A stretch of DNA of 64,000 nucleotides, taken from NCBI GenBank assembly GCA_044220535.1, contig JBGAQU010000001.1, positions 6,935 through 70,934 of the forward strand. The letters are read 5' to 3'. This DNA is from JBDHTS01 sp044220535 (GTDB lineage: Bacteria; Pseudomonadota; Alphaproteobacteria; Micavibrionales; Micavibrionaceae). The notes beneath the pieces were generated by a model. The model worked only from the letters and a program-made list of their open reading frames with translations, searched no databases and was not told the origin of the DNA. Position numbers and translations under genes: made by a program. This document shows, piece by piece, positions 1 to 8,955 of the stretch; positions within the stretch are counted from its first letter, which is position 1; each line of letters begins with the position of its first letter.

Positions 1-258
1 TTATAATGAGTATATAAAGACCGCGCGGGTTATAATTAAGGAACACCCCTTCCCTTTCTTCTGCGAACAGCCGAAGGAAGTGTATGGAAAAAAAAGAAAA
101 ATCGTTTTATACTGAGCGGAATGCAATGGTTTTTCGAAGCCTTTCCTTGGTTTCAGGCCACTGCTTTTCGTTCCCTTCCGCCCTGCCCGTTCCGGCAGTC
201 CAGCGGATCCACGTAACAGTTTGATTCTACTGCGCAGGTTTCGCCCTTGAACAGTTTT
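1..258. other. Intergenic region upstream of fliF
   Basis: No convincing gene was found on either strand here. The stretch is AT-rich at its left end and must contain the promoter of the fliF operon. I looked for a sigma-54 GG-N10-GC element and for an exact TTAA-N7-TTAA CtrA box and found neither; only a single TTAA near position 37 is present. The long reverse-strand reading frame that crosses into fliF is a shadow of fliF. Confidence 0.5.
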
Positions 259-1890
259 ATGGACACATTCAAGCAACTGGGTCCGGCACGCCTCGCCGTT
301 ATGGCCGGTGTGCTCGTCGGGCTTTTGCTGTTCTTCGTCTTCGTATCGATGCGCATGTCGACGCCGAATATGAAGATGCTCTACAGCGATCTGTCCTCCA
401 GCGATTCCAGCGCCATGGCCGGAAAACTGGAACAGGCGAATATCCCTTATGAAGTATCGCCGGATGGCAGCCGCGTCAGCGTTTCCGAAGCCGATGTCGC
501 CCGCGCCCGCATGCTTCTGGCCCAGGACGGCCTGCCCAATGGCGGATCCATGGGCTATGAGATTTTCGACAAGCAAAGCGGGTTCGGCACCACCAATTTC
601 GTGCAGAACATCAACCAGGTCCGTGCGCTGGAAGGCGAATTGTCGCGCACCATCGGTTCGCTGAACCAAATCCGCAGCGCGCGCGTGCATCTGGTGCTGC
701 CGCAGCGTGAATTGTTCAGCCGTGAAACGCAGGCGTCGAGCGGCAGCGTGTTTATTACCTTGCGTCCCGGCGCACGGCTTGAGCGGGAACAGGTCATTGC
801 GATCCAGTCCCTGGTGGCGTCTTCGGTGCCTGGTCTGAAAGCAGATAACGTCGCCATCGTCGATTCATCGGGCAACCTGCTGGCGCGCGGCACCAGTGAC
901 GACGGCTCCATGGCGTCCGCCAAGGTTGAAGAACTGCGCCGCAGCTATGAAAACCGCACGACGCAAACACTCGAAGATATCGTTGGCCGTATCGTCGGAT
1001 ACGGCAAGGTCCGCGCCAATGTGACGGCAGAAATGAATTTTGACCGTGTGACAACCAACGAGGAATTGTTCAATCCGGATCAGCAGGTGATCCGTTCGTC
1101 ACAAACCGTTGCCGACAAAACCACCGAGCGCGAAAAAGGCAGCGGCGACGTTTCTGTGCAGAACAACCTGCCCGGCCTTGGCGCCGACCCCAATGCAGCG
1201 CCAACCGCGGAAGGCAACCGTACGGAAGAAACCACCAATTACGAGATCAGCAAAACCACGCGCAGCCAGGTGCATGAAGGCGGCGATATCAAACGCCAGT
1301 CCGTGGCTGTTTTGGTCGACGGCACCTATATCACCAATGACAAAGGCGAAAAAACTTACAAGCCGCGTCCTGATGATGAGATCAAAAAGATCGAAGCGCT
1401 GGTCAAGACGGCGATCGGCTTCGATGAAAAGCGCGGCGACAGCGTCCAGGTCGTCAATATGCAGTTCGCCGATATCGACACCTCGACCGATGTGGTGGAT
1501 GACGGCAAGCTGATGGGCTTTGAAAAGAAAGATCTGCTGGACGCGGTTGAAATCATTACCGTCGCCATCATGGTCATCCTTGTGATCCTGCTGGTGATCC
1601 AGCCGATGGTCGGCCGTCTGCTGGCGAATGAAGGCGGCGGCATGGGCGACGACATGGAACCTGAAATGATCGCGGCCCGCGCAGCCAACCCTGCACTGAT
1701 GGGTCCTGACTCCTTAAGATCAGAAGAATTCAGCGCGCCGATGGTCGAGGAGGACGATTCCCTGATCGACATGCAGCGTGTCGAAGGCAAGGTGAAAGCA
1801 TCCTCCGTCAAAAAAGTTGAAGATATTGTTGAAAACTACCCGGCAGAAACCGTCTCGGTCATCCGCAGCTGGATGAGCCAGGAAACATAG
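259..1890 (+). CDS. fliF: Flagellar MS-ring protein FliF
   Basis: FliF oligomerises in the inner membrane to form the MS ring, the base on which the flagellar rotor and export apparatus are built. The protein is about 543 residues, the usual size. It has an N-terminal membrane helix (about residues 11-31), a long periplasmic YscJ/FliF-type ring-building region, a second membrane helix at about 428-450, and a cytoplasmic tail ending in the short FliG-binding segment. The reading frame also allows a TTG start four codons earlier, at 247; the ATG is preferred although no strong ribosome-binding site is visible for either. It is the first gene of a tight operon with fliG, fliH and fliN. The identification is secure; only the start is uncertain. 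Confidence 0.95.
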   Translation: MDTFKQLGPARLAVMAGVLVGLLLFFVFVSMRMSTPNMKMLYSDLSSSDSSAMAGKLEQANIPYEVSPDGSRVSVSEADVARARMLLAQDGLPNGGSMGYEIFDKQSGFGTTNFVQNINQVRALEGELSRTIGSLNQIRSARVHLVLPQRELFSRETQASSGSVFITLRPGARLEREQVIAIQSLVASSVPGLKADNVAIVDSSGNLLARGTSDDGSMASAKVEELRRSYENRTTQTLEDIVGRIVGYGKVRANVTAEMNFDRVTTNEELFNPDQQVIRSSQTVADKTTEREKGSGDVSVQNNLPGLGADPNAAPTAEGNRTEETTNYEISKTTRSQVHEGGDIKRQSVAVLVDGTYITNDKGEKTYKPRPDDEIKKIEALVKTAIGFDEKRGDSVQVVNMQFADIDTSTDVVDDGKLMGFEKKDLLDAVEIITVAIMVILVILLVIQPMVGRLLANEGGGMGDDMEPEMIAARAANPALMGPDSLRSEEFSAPMVEEDDSLIDMQRVEGKVKASSVKKVEDIVENYPAETVSVIRSWMSQET

Positions 1891-1908
1891 GAAAAGGCAT
1901 AAGCCGCC

Positions 1909-2931
1909 ATGGCGATGCGCGTTCGCGAAGATTACAGGACGTTAAGCGGCCGGGAGAAGGCGGCAATCTTCATGCTTGCCCTGGGCGAAGAGCATACAGC
2001 GAAAATCTTTGAACATATGGATACAGAAGAAATCCTGGAGATTTCCCAGACCATGGCCGGGCTCGGCAAGGTTGACTCCAAGGTGGTCGAGCGCCTGTTT
2101 ATTGATTTTGCCGAACAGATGAGTTCGACCAACGCCCTGATCGGCACGATGGATTCCACCGAACGCCTGTTGGCCAAGGTTTTGGGCAAGGAAAAAGTCG
2201 GCCAGATCATGGAGGAAATCCGTGGCCCTGCCGGCCGCACCATGTGGGAAAAGCTGGGCAATGTGAACGAGGAAATCCTCGCCAACTTCCTGCAGAAAGA
2301 ATATCCACAGACTGTCGCCGTCGTCATGTCGAAAGTGCAGACCGACCATGCCGCGCGCGTTCTGGCCAAGCTGCCTGAAAATTTTGCGCTTGAGGTGATT
2401 CACCGCATGTTGCGCATGGAATCCGTGCAGAAAGAAGTGCTGGAAGACGTTGAAAAAACCCTGCGGACAGAGTTCATGGCAAACCTGTCCCGTACCCAGC
2501 GCCGCGACAGCCACGAATTGATGGCGGAGATTTTCAACAACCTCGACCGTACGGTCGAAGGCAAGTTTATGGAAGAGCTGGAGAAGAGCGCACCGGACTC
2601 AGCGGAGAAGATCCGCGGCCTGATGTTCACTTTCGAGGACCTGCTGAAGCTGGCCCCGACCGCAATCCAGACGCTGATCCGCGCAGTAGACAAGGACAAG
2701 CTGCCGACTGCGCTGAAAGGCGCCACGGAAACATTGCGCGACCTGTTCTTCTCCAACATGTCGGAACGCGCCGCGAAGATCATGAAGGAAGATATGGCTG
2801 CAATGGGTCCTGTCCGCCTGAAGGATGTGGAGGAAGCGCAGCAATATATCGTCGGCGTCACGAAGGATCTGGAGTCCCGCGGCGAAATCACTATTTCTTC
2901 GGGTGCTGAAGAAGACGAACTGATTTACTAA
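1909..2931 (+). CDS. fliG: Flagellar motor switch protein FliG
   Basis: FliG links the MS ring to the C-ring and carries the charged helix on which the stator exerts torque. The 340-residue length is typical. The middle domain has the conserved EHPQ-type motif as EYPQ (about residues 131-134). The C-terminal domain reads like the E. coli torque domain, with IQTLIRAVD, a lysine-rich turn, and LRDLFFSNMSERA carrying the conserved charged residues. It starts 18 bp after fliF and is followed closely by fliH, so the three are almost certainly co-transcribed. Nothing odd is seen. Confidence 0.96.
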   Translation: MAMRVREDYRTLSGREKAAIFMLALGEEHTAKIFEHMDTEEILEISQTMAGLGKVDSKVVERLFIDFAEQMSSTNALIGTMDSTERLLAKVLGKEKVGQIMEEIRGPAGRTMWEKLGNVNEEILANFLQKEYPQTVAVVMSKVQTDHAARVLAKLPENFALEVIHRMLRMESVQKEVLEDVEKTLRTEFMANLSRTQRRDSHELMAEIFNNLDRTVEGKFMEELEKSAPDSAEKIRGLMFTFEDLLKLAPTAIQTLIRAVDKDKLPTALKGATETLRDLFFSNMSERAAKIMKEDMAAMGPVRLKDVEEAQQYIVGVTKDLESRGEITISSGAEEDELIY

Positions 2932-2944
2932 GGCAGTGTGACCC

Positions 2945-3643
2945 ATGGCCGAACAGGACACAGCCCCAAGCCTCCATCGGAAATTCCTTTTCGATGTGAA
3001 CAATTTCGATGAGACCGACCCCGATCCTTCCTCCCTGCCCGTGGTCTATACGCCGGAGGATATGGCGGCTGCGAAACTGCAGGCACATGAACAGGGTCGC
3101 CAGGCGGGAATCGCCGAGGCTGAAGCGTTTCGCGAACGCACCGTCGCTACACTGATCAAAACCATTACCGATAATTTTACCGAATTGTTCACGACTGAAA
3201 AGAAACGCAGCGGCCAGTTTGAGGCGGAAGCCTTGCAATTGACGCGGGCGGTTTTTGACAAGCTGTTCCCTGCCCTGAACCTGAAGCATGGGCTGGATGA
3301 AGTAGAAGAGGTTATTCGGGCGGTTTTGGAAAACCAGCGCCAGCATCCCGAAATCCTGATCGAAGTGCATTCCGAATTCGTAAATGATATCCGTATGACC
3401 GCGGAAAATATTATGAAAGGCCTTCATGGCGCGGGACAGGTCAATGTTATTGCGAATGACAGGTTGGCCCGCGGGGATTGCCGCATGTCATGGAATGACG
3501 GGGGAGCGGAACGCAATGCCACCGCCCTGGCCGCAGAAATACATAAAAGACTGGATGAGGCCCTTGCTGGCAAGGCTCTCCTGCAGGATAATAGGGTAGA
3601 GGCGGCTTCCGCTGAATCGCCCGCCGGGCGCGAAGGAGAATAA
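2945..3643 (+). CDS. fliH: Flagellar assembly protein FliH
   Basis: FliH is the stator-like regulator of the FliI export ATPase; it holds FliI in the cytoplasm and docks it at the C-ring through FliN. The 232-residue product has a poorly conserved acidic N-terminus, a charged central helix and a C-terminal domain with the CRMSWNDGG segment that matches the FliH/YscL C-terminal fold. Position between fliG and fliN supports the call. Its partner fliI lies about 16 kb away on the other strand. An AAGG stretch precedes the ATG. Confidence 0.88.
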   Translation: MAEQDTAPSLHRKFLFDVNNFDETDPDPSSLPVVYTPEDMAAAKLQAHEQGRQAGIAEAEAFRERTVATLIKTITDNFTELFTTEKKRSGQFEAEALQLTRAVFDKLFPALNLKHGLDEVEEVIRAVLENQRQHPEILIEVHSEFVNDIRMTAENIMKGLHGAGQVNVIANDRLARGDCRMSWNDGGAERNATALAAEIHKRLDEALAGKALLQDNRVEAASAESPAGREGE

Positions 3644-3645
3644 AA

Positions 3646-3981
3646 ATGGCTGATGAAAAAGGCATGAATTATAACGAGATCAGCGGCACCTCGGTGAAAG
3701 AGGACGAACAGAATTTCGCCCCCGGCGAGCCAATGGTCGGCGATGTCACCGCTATCTATGATATTCCGGTACAGATTTCCGCCGTCCTTGGCCGATCCAC
3801 CATGCAGGTCAGCCAATTGCTGAAATTAGGCCGGGGTGCTGTCGTCGAACTTGACCGTAAAGTCGGCGAGGCTATCGACATCTACGTCAACAACCGCCTC
3901 GTCGCCCGCGGCGAGGTCGTGGTGGTGGAAGACAGGCTGGGCATTACGATGACCGAGATTGTTAAGTCGGATAGAAGCTAA
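3646..3981 (+). CDS. fliN: Flagellar motor switch protein FliN
   Basis: FliN forms the lower C-ring and helps receive export substrates and CheY signals. The 111-residue product has a variable acidic N-terminus of about 35 residues followed by one SpoA domain (IPVQISAVLGRSTM through RGEVVVVEDRLGITMTEIV), which is the normal architecture. A GGAG ribosome-binding site sits just upstream of the ATG, 2 bp after the fliH stop. Its 3' end overlaps by 20 bp a possible convergent gene. Confidence 0.95.
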   Translation: MADEKGMNYNEISGTSVKEDEQNFAPGEPMVGDVTAIYDIPVQISAVLGRSTMQVSQLLKLGRGAVVELDRKVGEAIDIYVNNRLVARGEVVVVEDRLGITMTEIVKSDRS

Positions 3982-4297
3982 ATTCTGACTTAGCAAACCG
4001 CTTTGGCCTATCCAGCCAACTCCGCATCTTTGGCCGCTCTTGATAAGGTTGTGTTTCTGGCCCATTCTGACGCACGACGATAGAAATGCGCTCAAAATTG
4101 CCGTCTACAACAATTAACCTATGCAGTGACAATTCCTGCCGTTCGTTTTGAGTCTTCAATTTAATCTGTGCGCCGCCAGGATAATGGATCAATTGTTGGC
4201 AACCTTCACGCGACAATTCTGTTCGTTCCAGCGCAGCAACAAAGGCGCGATGCAATGCAGGATAAGTGTTGGATGGAATGCCTTCGATAATATTCAT
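3962..4297 (-). CDS. Hypothetical protein convergent with fliN
   Basis: This 111-codon reverse-strand frame fills most of the gap between fliN and flbD. The protein is unrecognised. It has a balanced composition without obvious shadow-frame bias, no signal peptide and no membrane helix, and the C-terminal third is rich in Pro, Arg and Lys. Its 3' end overlaps the end of fliN by 20 bp, and no clear Shine-Dalgarno sequence precedes the ATG, so it may not be a real gene. It is kept because the gap has no other explanation and the frame covers it almost completely. Confidence 0.4.
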   Translation of the reverse strand: MNIIEGIPSNTYPALHRAFVAALERTELSREGCQQLIHYPGGAQIKLKTQNERQELSLHRLIVVDGNFERISIVVRQNGPETQPYQERPKMRSWLDRPKRFAKSEFSFYPT

Positions 4298-4420
4298 GAT
4301 TAATCAATTCTAACGAAGCATTATAAATATGTCAATAAAATCAACTTGGCATATTGGTATTTGCCAGTTGCAGCCTCGCCTTTTAACGCTAAGATAGGAT
4401 TGCATTTTCTGGAGATTCAC

Positions 4421-5785
4421 ATGCGTCTTATGATCGTCGGCCAGCTGGATGGGTATATCAGCGCAGCGGGGAAAATCGCCCTGCAGCGGGGGGCGAAGGT
4501 CATCCATTGCGAGGATATCCAGCAAGCGCTGGGCGCCCTGCGCAACGGCAAGGGCGCGGATGTCGCCATGGTCGATATCAAGCAGAAGATCGCGGAATTT
4601 GTTGATACGCTGAAAGCCGAACGTATTCATCTTCCGGTCGTCGCGTGCGGCATCGGCACGGATGCTCGGTCGGCTGTAAAGGCCATCCAGGCGGGCGCGA
4701 AAGAATATGTGCCGCTGCCTCCGGATGCGGAGCTGATTGCCGCCGTCATCGCGGCGGTGACTGAAGAACCTAGCGCGATGGTCGCGCAGGATCCGGCCAT
4801 GCAGGCGGTGGTTAAAATGGCGGATAAGGTTGCGCCGTCCGAAGCCACCATCCTGATCACGGGGGAAAGCGGCACGGGCAAGGAAGTGATGTCGCGCTAC
4901 ATCCACAAAAAATCCAAGCGCAAGGACGGGCCGTTTATCGCCGTCAACTGCGCCGCGATTCCAGAGAACCTTCTGGAATCGGAATTGTTCGGACATGAAA
5001 AGGGCGCGTTCACCGGCGCGACCGGACGGCGCATCGGCAAGTTTGAGGAAGCGAATGGCGGTACGCTGTTGCTCGATGAAATCTCGGAGATGCACATCCA
5101 GCTTCAGGCGAAGCTGCTGCGCGTGTTACAGGAAAAGGAAGTGACCCGCGTCGGCAGCAATGAGGCGGTGAAGGTCGATGTGCGGATCATCGCGACATCC
5201 AACCGCAATCTGGAAGAGTTTGTAAAAAAAGGCGGGTTCCGGGAGGATCTGTATTTCCGCCTGAATGTCGTCAACATCCGCCTGCCCGGCCTGCGTGAAC
5301 GCCCGTCCGACATTCCCAGCCTGGCGCAGTTTTTCGCCGACAAATACGCAGATGCCAACGGCGTGCCGAAGAAAAAACTCAGTGCGGACGCCATGAAGCG
5401 CGTGAAGTCCGCCGGATGGCGCGGGAATATCCGCGAGCTGGAAAACGCCATGCACCGCGCCATCCTGATTTCCGTGGATGACGAGATTGAAGGTGAAGCC
5501 ATACATGCCGAAGGCATGGCTGCGCCATCACCCACCGCAAAGTCCGAAATCATTGCCCCCGCGGGTGGCAATGTGATCCGCCATCCGGGTGCGGTTGAAA
5601 CCTTGGTAGGCCGCACCATCGCCGATGTGGAACGGGACATGATTTTAAATACGCTCGACCATTGCCTCGGCAACCGCACCCATGCGGCGAATATTCTCGG
5701 CATCTCCATCCGCACACTACGGAATAAGCTGCATCAGTATAAGGATGAAGGTGTGGACGTGCCGGAGGCAGCGGGCGGGGGTTGA
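4421..5785 (+). CDS. flbD: Sigma-54-dependent flagellar regulator FlbD
   Basis: FlbD is the alphaproteobacterial activator of late (hook/filament) flagellar promoters and works with sigma-54. The N-terminus (MRLMIVGQLDG, then residues to about 115) is a divergent receiver-like domain, as in Caulobacter FlbD. The AAA+ domain has Walker A GESGTGKE at about residue 147, the sigma-54-contacting GAFTGA at about 194 and a Walker B GGTLLLDE. The C-terminus is a Fis-type helix-turn-helix (NRTHAANILGISIRTLRNKL). The frame is open upstream, but the ATG at 4421 has GGAG 7 bp ahead and matches the family N-terminus. Its place after fliF-G-H-N is the usual alphaproteobacterial order. Confidence 0.95.
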   Translation: MRLMIVGQLDGYISAAGKIALQRGAKVIHCEDIQQALGALRNGKGADVAMVDIKQKIAEFVDTLKAERIHLPVVACGIGTDARSAVKAIQAGAKEYVPLPPDAELIAAVIAAVTEEPSAMVAQDPAMQAVVKMADKVAPSEATILITGESGTGKEVMSRYIHKKSKRKDGPFIAVNCAAIPENLLESELFGHEKGAFTGATGRRIGKFEEANGGTLLLDEISEMHIQLQAKLLRVLQEKEVTRVGSNEAVKVDVRIIATSNRNLEEFVKKGGFREDLYFRLNVVNIRLPGLRERPSDIPSLAQFFADKYADANGVPKKKLSADAMKRVKSAGWRGNIRELENAMHRAILISVDDEIEGEAIHAEGMAAPSPTAKSEIIAPAGGNVIRHPGAVETLVGRTIADVERDMILNTLDHCLGNRTHAANILGISIRTLRNKLHQYKDEGVDVPEAAGGG

Positions 5786-5838
5786 CGGTCGCCTGACGTT
5801 ATGGTTAGTTCTCTTTTTTCAGAAGAAAGAAAGTGACT

Positions 5839-6849
5839 ATGTCCGATCAAAACGCATTGGCTCCGTTATTCGAAAAACTTTTTATTTTTGAGTGTAAAAG
5901 CGATCTCGCTCCGCAGCCCTATATGGAGCGGTACAGACCACAATCCTCTCCCCAGCCGCATAACTGGTCAAATTACTTATGCTACAGAGAATCGTTCCTG
6001 CCATGTTTAAGTGGAAACGAACTGATGCCGGGGATTGTGAGGCTTCGGCAAATCGAAGGCAGTCTGTTTGGTAATGCTAATGGGGTTAGCAAATATAATA
6101 TTTATACATTAAACAAACCTGATAATTTTCTCGATGCCAGCGACATAAACCTTATTCTTGAACGTATTTTGCCCACAGCGCCTGAAATGAAGACATGGAT
6201 GAAAGCAAATTTTGCGAGGAATTTTATCGGTCAATCTTTTTCCGGCAATACAGGCGAAGCTTTATCAGTCGGTAAAAATCTAAGCTTGCAAGAAATTGCA
6301 GATACGGTTGGTGAAGATTTTGCAGTCACGCTTGCCGGTCCTGACTGGGCCAAAATTTCCAGCCTGACATACATGAAAATGGCAGAAAAAAACTTTAAAA
6401 GCATTCGAACCATATTCCAGTCCATTGCCGATGATCGCCTGACTTCCATCATGAAATGGGATATAGAGAGGAACGGCCTTGGTCACATGCGTGGCATCAT
6501 TCAAAATTACTGGCCATTATTCATGCATGAAAACGGCGGATATGTCGCGGAACGCCCGTATGCCGTCAGTGATTTTTATTTGGAACACCGTGAGTTTTTG
6601 TGCCCTGCGAGTGAACTTCAGGACCGCTTGGTAGAGGAAGGATCCTTAAGCTCTGTGTTCCGTATGGAAAGCCATGCCGGCTTTGGACACAGTATGGGAC
6701 AGGCTATGATGCGCCTAAAACAAGTTCAATTTGAAAGCATGGAAGAGGAAGATGCCTGTACCGTTGAAGTAACCCCTGGCGGCTGGCATCAACAACCGCC
6801 CCGCCTTTCGAGGCTAAGCGGCCTGATGCATAGGCCTCTGCTGGGATAA
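5839..6849 (+). CDS. Hypothetical protein, AT-rich orphan
   Basis: This 336-residue product is not recognised. It has no signal peptide or membrane helix. It contains several Cys and Trp residues and a C-terminal Pro/Arg-rich tail with GGWHQQPPRLS. The frame could begin at a GTG two codons upstream; the ATG is preceded by a purine-rich AGAAGAAAGAAAG stretch. The DNA looks clearly more AT-rich than the flagellar genes on either side, which suggests acquisition or weak selection. It lies between flbD and a methyltransferase gene and shows no link to motility. Confidence 0.7.
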   Translation: MSDQNALAPLFEKLFIFECKSDLAPQPYMERYRPQSSPQPHNWSNYLCYRESFLPCLSGNELMPGIVRLRQIEGSLFGNANGVSKYNIYTLNKPDNFLDASDINLILERILPTAPEMKTWMKANFARNFIGQSFSGNTGEALSVGKNLSLQEIADTVGEDFAVTLAGPDWAKISSLTYMKMAEKNFKSIRTIFQSIADDRLTSIMKWDIERNGLGHMRGIIQNYWPLFMHENGGYVAERPYAVSDFYLEHREFLCPASELQDRLVEEGSLSSVFRMESHAGFGHSMGQAMMRLKQVQFESMEEEDACTVEVTPGGWHQQPPRLSRLSGLMHRPLLG

Positions 6850-6930
6850 AGCAGAACCGGGATGACAAAAAGCTTCAAAGGGCTTACAGTATAACGGCTT
6901 ATAAACACAATTGAGCATTACAGCCTAGGC

Positions 6931-7761
6931 ATGAAAGCACTTTTAAAAACCATTCTGCCCCTTCCCCTCCTCAACGCCTTGCGCGACTGGCAGGGGCAAA
7001 TCATGCTGAACGGGATTGAGCGGCAGCCGATGGATCCTTCGCGGCTAAGGTCGGCGGCCAATCTGCATGTGAACTCGATCTTTGCTGATCCTTCGATTGA
7101 ACAATCCTGGCAGGCGGATCACGAAACCTTAAGCGCCGCCATTGGCGCGAAGAATTTGATGGGCGGGGTCAATCCCGGGGACCGCAAGGCGATTTATTTT
7201 TTGATCGCGGGATTGCAGCCGAAAAAAATCCTGGAAGTCGGCACGCATATTGCGGCGTCCAGTTTTTATATCGCGGCGGCATCGGCACGGAATAGCGGTC
7301 ATCTGACCACGGTCGATATCGCCGATGTCAACAACGCGCCCGATGCGCCGTGGCGTGAAGCCGGATATCAAATGTCCCCCGCCGATTATGCTGAAAAGCT
7401 GAATTTTGATGATCGTATCCAATTTGTGCAATCGCCCGCTGTCGATTACATGCTGAAGACAAATGATCGCTTCGATTTTATTTTCCTGGACGGCGACCAT
7501 GCGCCGGATGCAGTGTATCGTGAAGTTTCGGCGGCGCTGAACATCCTTGCCCCTGGCGGCGTGATCCTGCTGCATGATTATTACCCGTATGCGAAACCTT
7601 TATGGCAGGATGGGAATATCATCAGCGGCCCGTTCCGCGCCCTGAAACGCATCACGAATGAAAATAACGCGCTAAAAGTCATGCCACTGGGCGATCTGCC
7701 CTGGCCAACCAAGCAAGGTAGCAATAAGACAAGTCTTGCATTGGTATTACGAGCGAAATAG
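6931..7761 (+). CDS. Class I SAM-dependent methyltransferase
   Basis: This is a predicted methyltransferase of the Methyltransf_24 type, a group often found with surface-polysaccharide or glycan genes; the substrate cannot be read from sequence. The 276-residue protein has the SAM-binding motif I ILEVGTHIAASS (about residues 90-100), the acidic TVDIAD strand end, the FDFIFLDGDHAPD segment typical of this family, and LAPGGVILLHDYY as the post-motif. The first 60 residues are family-poor. A 55-codon gene with a good ribosome-binding site follows after 29 bp and may be co-transcribed. Confidence 0.85.
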   Translation: MKALLKTILPLPLLNALRDWQGQIMLNGIERQPMDPSRLRSAANLHVNSIFADPSIEQSWQADHETLSAAIGAKNLMGGVNPGDRKAIYFLIAGLQPKKILEVGTHIAASSFYIAAASARNSGHLTTVDIADVNNAPDAPWREAGYQMSPADYAEKLNFDDRIQFVQSPAVDYMLKTNDRFDFIFLDGDHAPDAVYREVSAALNILAPGGVILLHDYYPYAKPLWQDGNIISGPFRALKRITNENNALKVMPLGDLPWPTKQGSNKTSLALVLRAK

Positions 7762-7790
7762 ATTTTATTGTTTATATAGGGAGACGAGAT

Positions 7791-7958
7791 ATGACCATGA
7801 CATTGGCAGATATTCTCAAAGAAAGCTTTAAGGGCGTGAAAAGGCCGCACGCTGCTGAGCAGTTTTCAAAAAACCTGACCCGTCCGGCATGGCGCGAACC
7901 GCTTGTCCTGCCCGTCTTGCGGGTAGCGCCTGAAAATTTACCCGGCTATAAGCCTTAA
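7791..7958 (+). CDS. Small hypothetical protein (55 aa)
   Basis: This is a short gene of 55 codons with a clear purine-rich ribosome-binding site (AGGGAGACG) just ahead of the ATG; a second in-frame ATG follows two codons later. The product is basic, with a helical N-terminus (ADILKESFKGVKRP) and a Pro-rich C-terminus with RPAWREPL. No domain is recognised. The stop overlaps the stop of the convergent OmpA-family gene by 4 bp. Placement 29 bp after the methyltransferase suggests one transcript. Confidence 0.6.
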   Translation: MTMTLADILKESFKGVKRPHAAEQFSKNLTRPAWREPLVLPVLRVAPENLPGYKP

Positions 7959-8833
7959 AACACCGACGCGGCCTTGCCGAAATTTTCAGGGAGCAGATCC
8001 TGAATATGGGAGGGCGGCAGCATGTTGGCATCCGGTCGGCTCATGACCTGGATGGTAACGCGGCGTTCACTGTCCGGATTGCCGGATTGCCCTTCCGGTG
8101 CCTTGCCGAAGGCATCGACCCTGATGGATTCCGGCGGCACGCCCTGTTGCAGCAGCGCGTTTCGCACCGAGACTGACCGGCGCATAGAAAGGTTGCGGCT
8201 GTTTTCCTCATTTTCTCTTAAGTCGGTATAGCCGCTGAGCACGGCCAGCCAATCGGGCTGCGCCCGGACAGAACGCGCGGCCATGCGGATGCTTTCCATG
8301 CCTTCCATGTTGATGCCGATGCTGTTGGGCAGGAAATAGACCGCGAAGGATGCCGCGCCCGGCACGGGCCGCGCCTGCGCCACCATGTCCATCGCCTCCT
8401 CGAATTTGGAGCGGCAGCCATAACCGGAATCGCCCTGCTTCATTGTCGCTTCCAGGGCCAGCCAGCAATCGAACCTTGTCTGCGCCAACGCGACCATTGG
8501 CCCGTTTTCGATCCATTCGCCGGTTTCGAGGGAAGACATCAGGGTTTTATACGCCCTGTCCACTTCTTCCTTAATCGGGCCGGTCAGCTTGGCGTCGTTA
8601 GGATTGTCAGGCAAGGGCGGCTTGCCGTTGCGCGCTTTCTGCGCCTTGGCGCGGAAATACTCCGCAAGCTTGGAGTCGTGCTGCACCGAGTCGTGGTAAT
8701 CGGCCAGGTTGATGTATTCGCTATCCAATGTACGCGAAAACTCCGTATGCACAGGCGCGTCGACCGTCAGGCTGAGATCGGCGCAGGCAGCCAGAAGCGG
8801 CAGCATTATGAGAAGAAGGAGTGTCCGTATCAT
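7955..8833 (-). CDS. OmpA-family outer-membrane lipoprotein
   Basis: This is a predicted lipoprotein that ties the outer membrane to peptidoglycan. The ATG at 8833 gives a textbook lipoprotein signal (MIRTLLLLIMLPLLAAC) with lipobox LAAC, so the lipidated Cys is residue 17. The frame is open for 18 more codons upstream, but those would bury the signal. The C-terminal third has an OmpA-like peptidoglycan-binding fold: TDLRENEENSRNLSMRRSVSVRNAL, then GV.PESIRVDAFGKAPEG and ERRVTIQV. The middle is helical and unassigned. It lies between flagellar genes, divergent from flhA, but nothing shows that it is part of the motor. Confidence 0.85.
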   Translation of the reverse strand: MIRTLLLLIMLPLLAACADLSLTVDAPVHTEFSRTLDSEYINLADYHDSVQHDSKLAEYFRAKAQKARNGKPPLPDNPNDAKLTGPIKEEVDRAYKTLMSSLETGEWIENGPMVALAQTRFDCWLALEATMKQGDSGYGCRSKFEEAMDMVAQARPVPGAASFAVYFLPNSIGINMEGMESIRMAARSVRAQPDWLAVLSGYTDLRENEENSRNLSMRRSVSVRNALLQQGVPPESIRVDAFGKAPEGQSGNPDSERRVTIQVMSRPDANMLPPSHIQDLLPENFGKAASVF

Positions 8834-8955
8834 AGGGAAATCGTAAAGGATTTCATGGAAATGGCAATCGCCCTTCCTGCGTTGCAACTTCCCCTTCCCA
8901 CAGGTAAAATAAAGGGTAGCGTCCGTTTCCCGCCCATTTGACCATAAGAATGCCC

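Noticed and set aside
1..690. Long reverse-strand reading frame across the left edge
   Set aside because: It is antisense to fliF, has biased composition and no ribosome-binding site, and fliF is certain.
4346..4372. Possible sigma-54 promoter (TTGGCAT...TTTGCC) upstream of flbD
   Set aside because: The GG and GC dinucleotides are 13 bp apart; sigma-54 needs 10.
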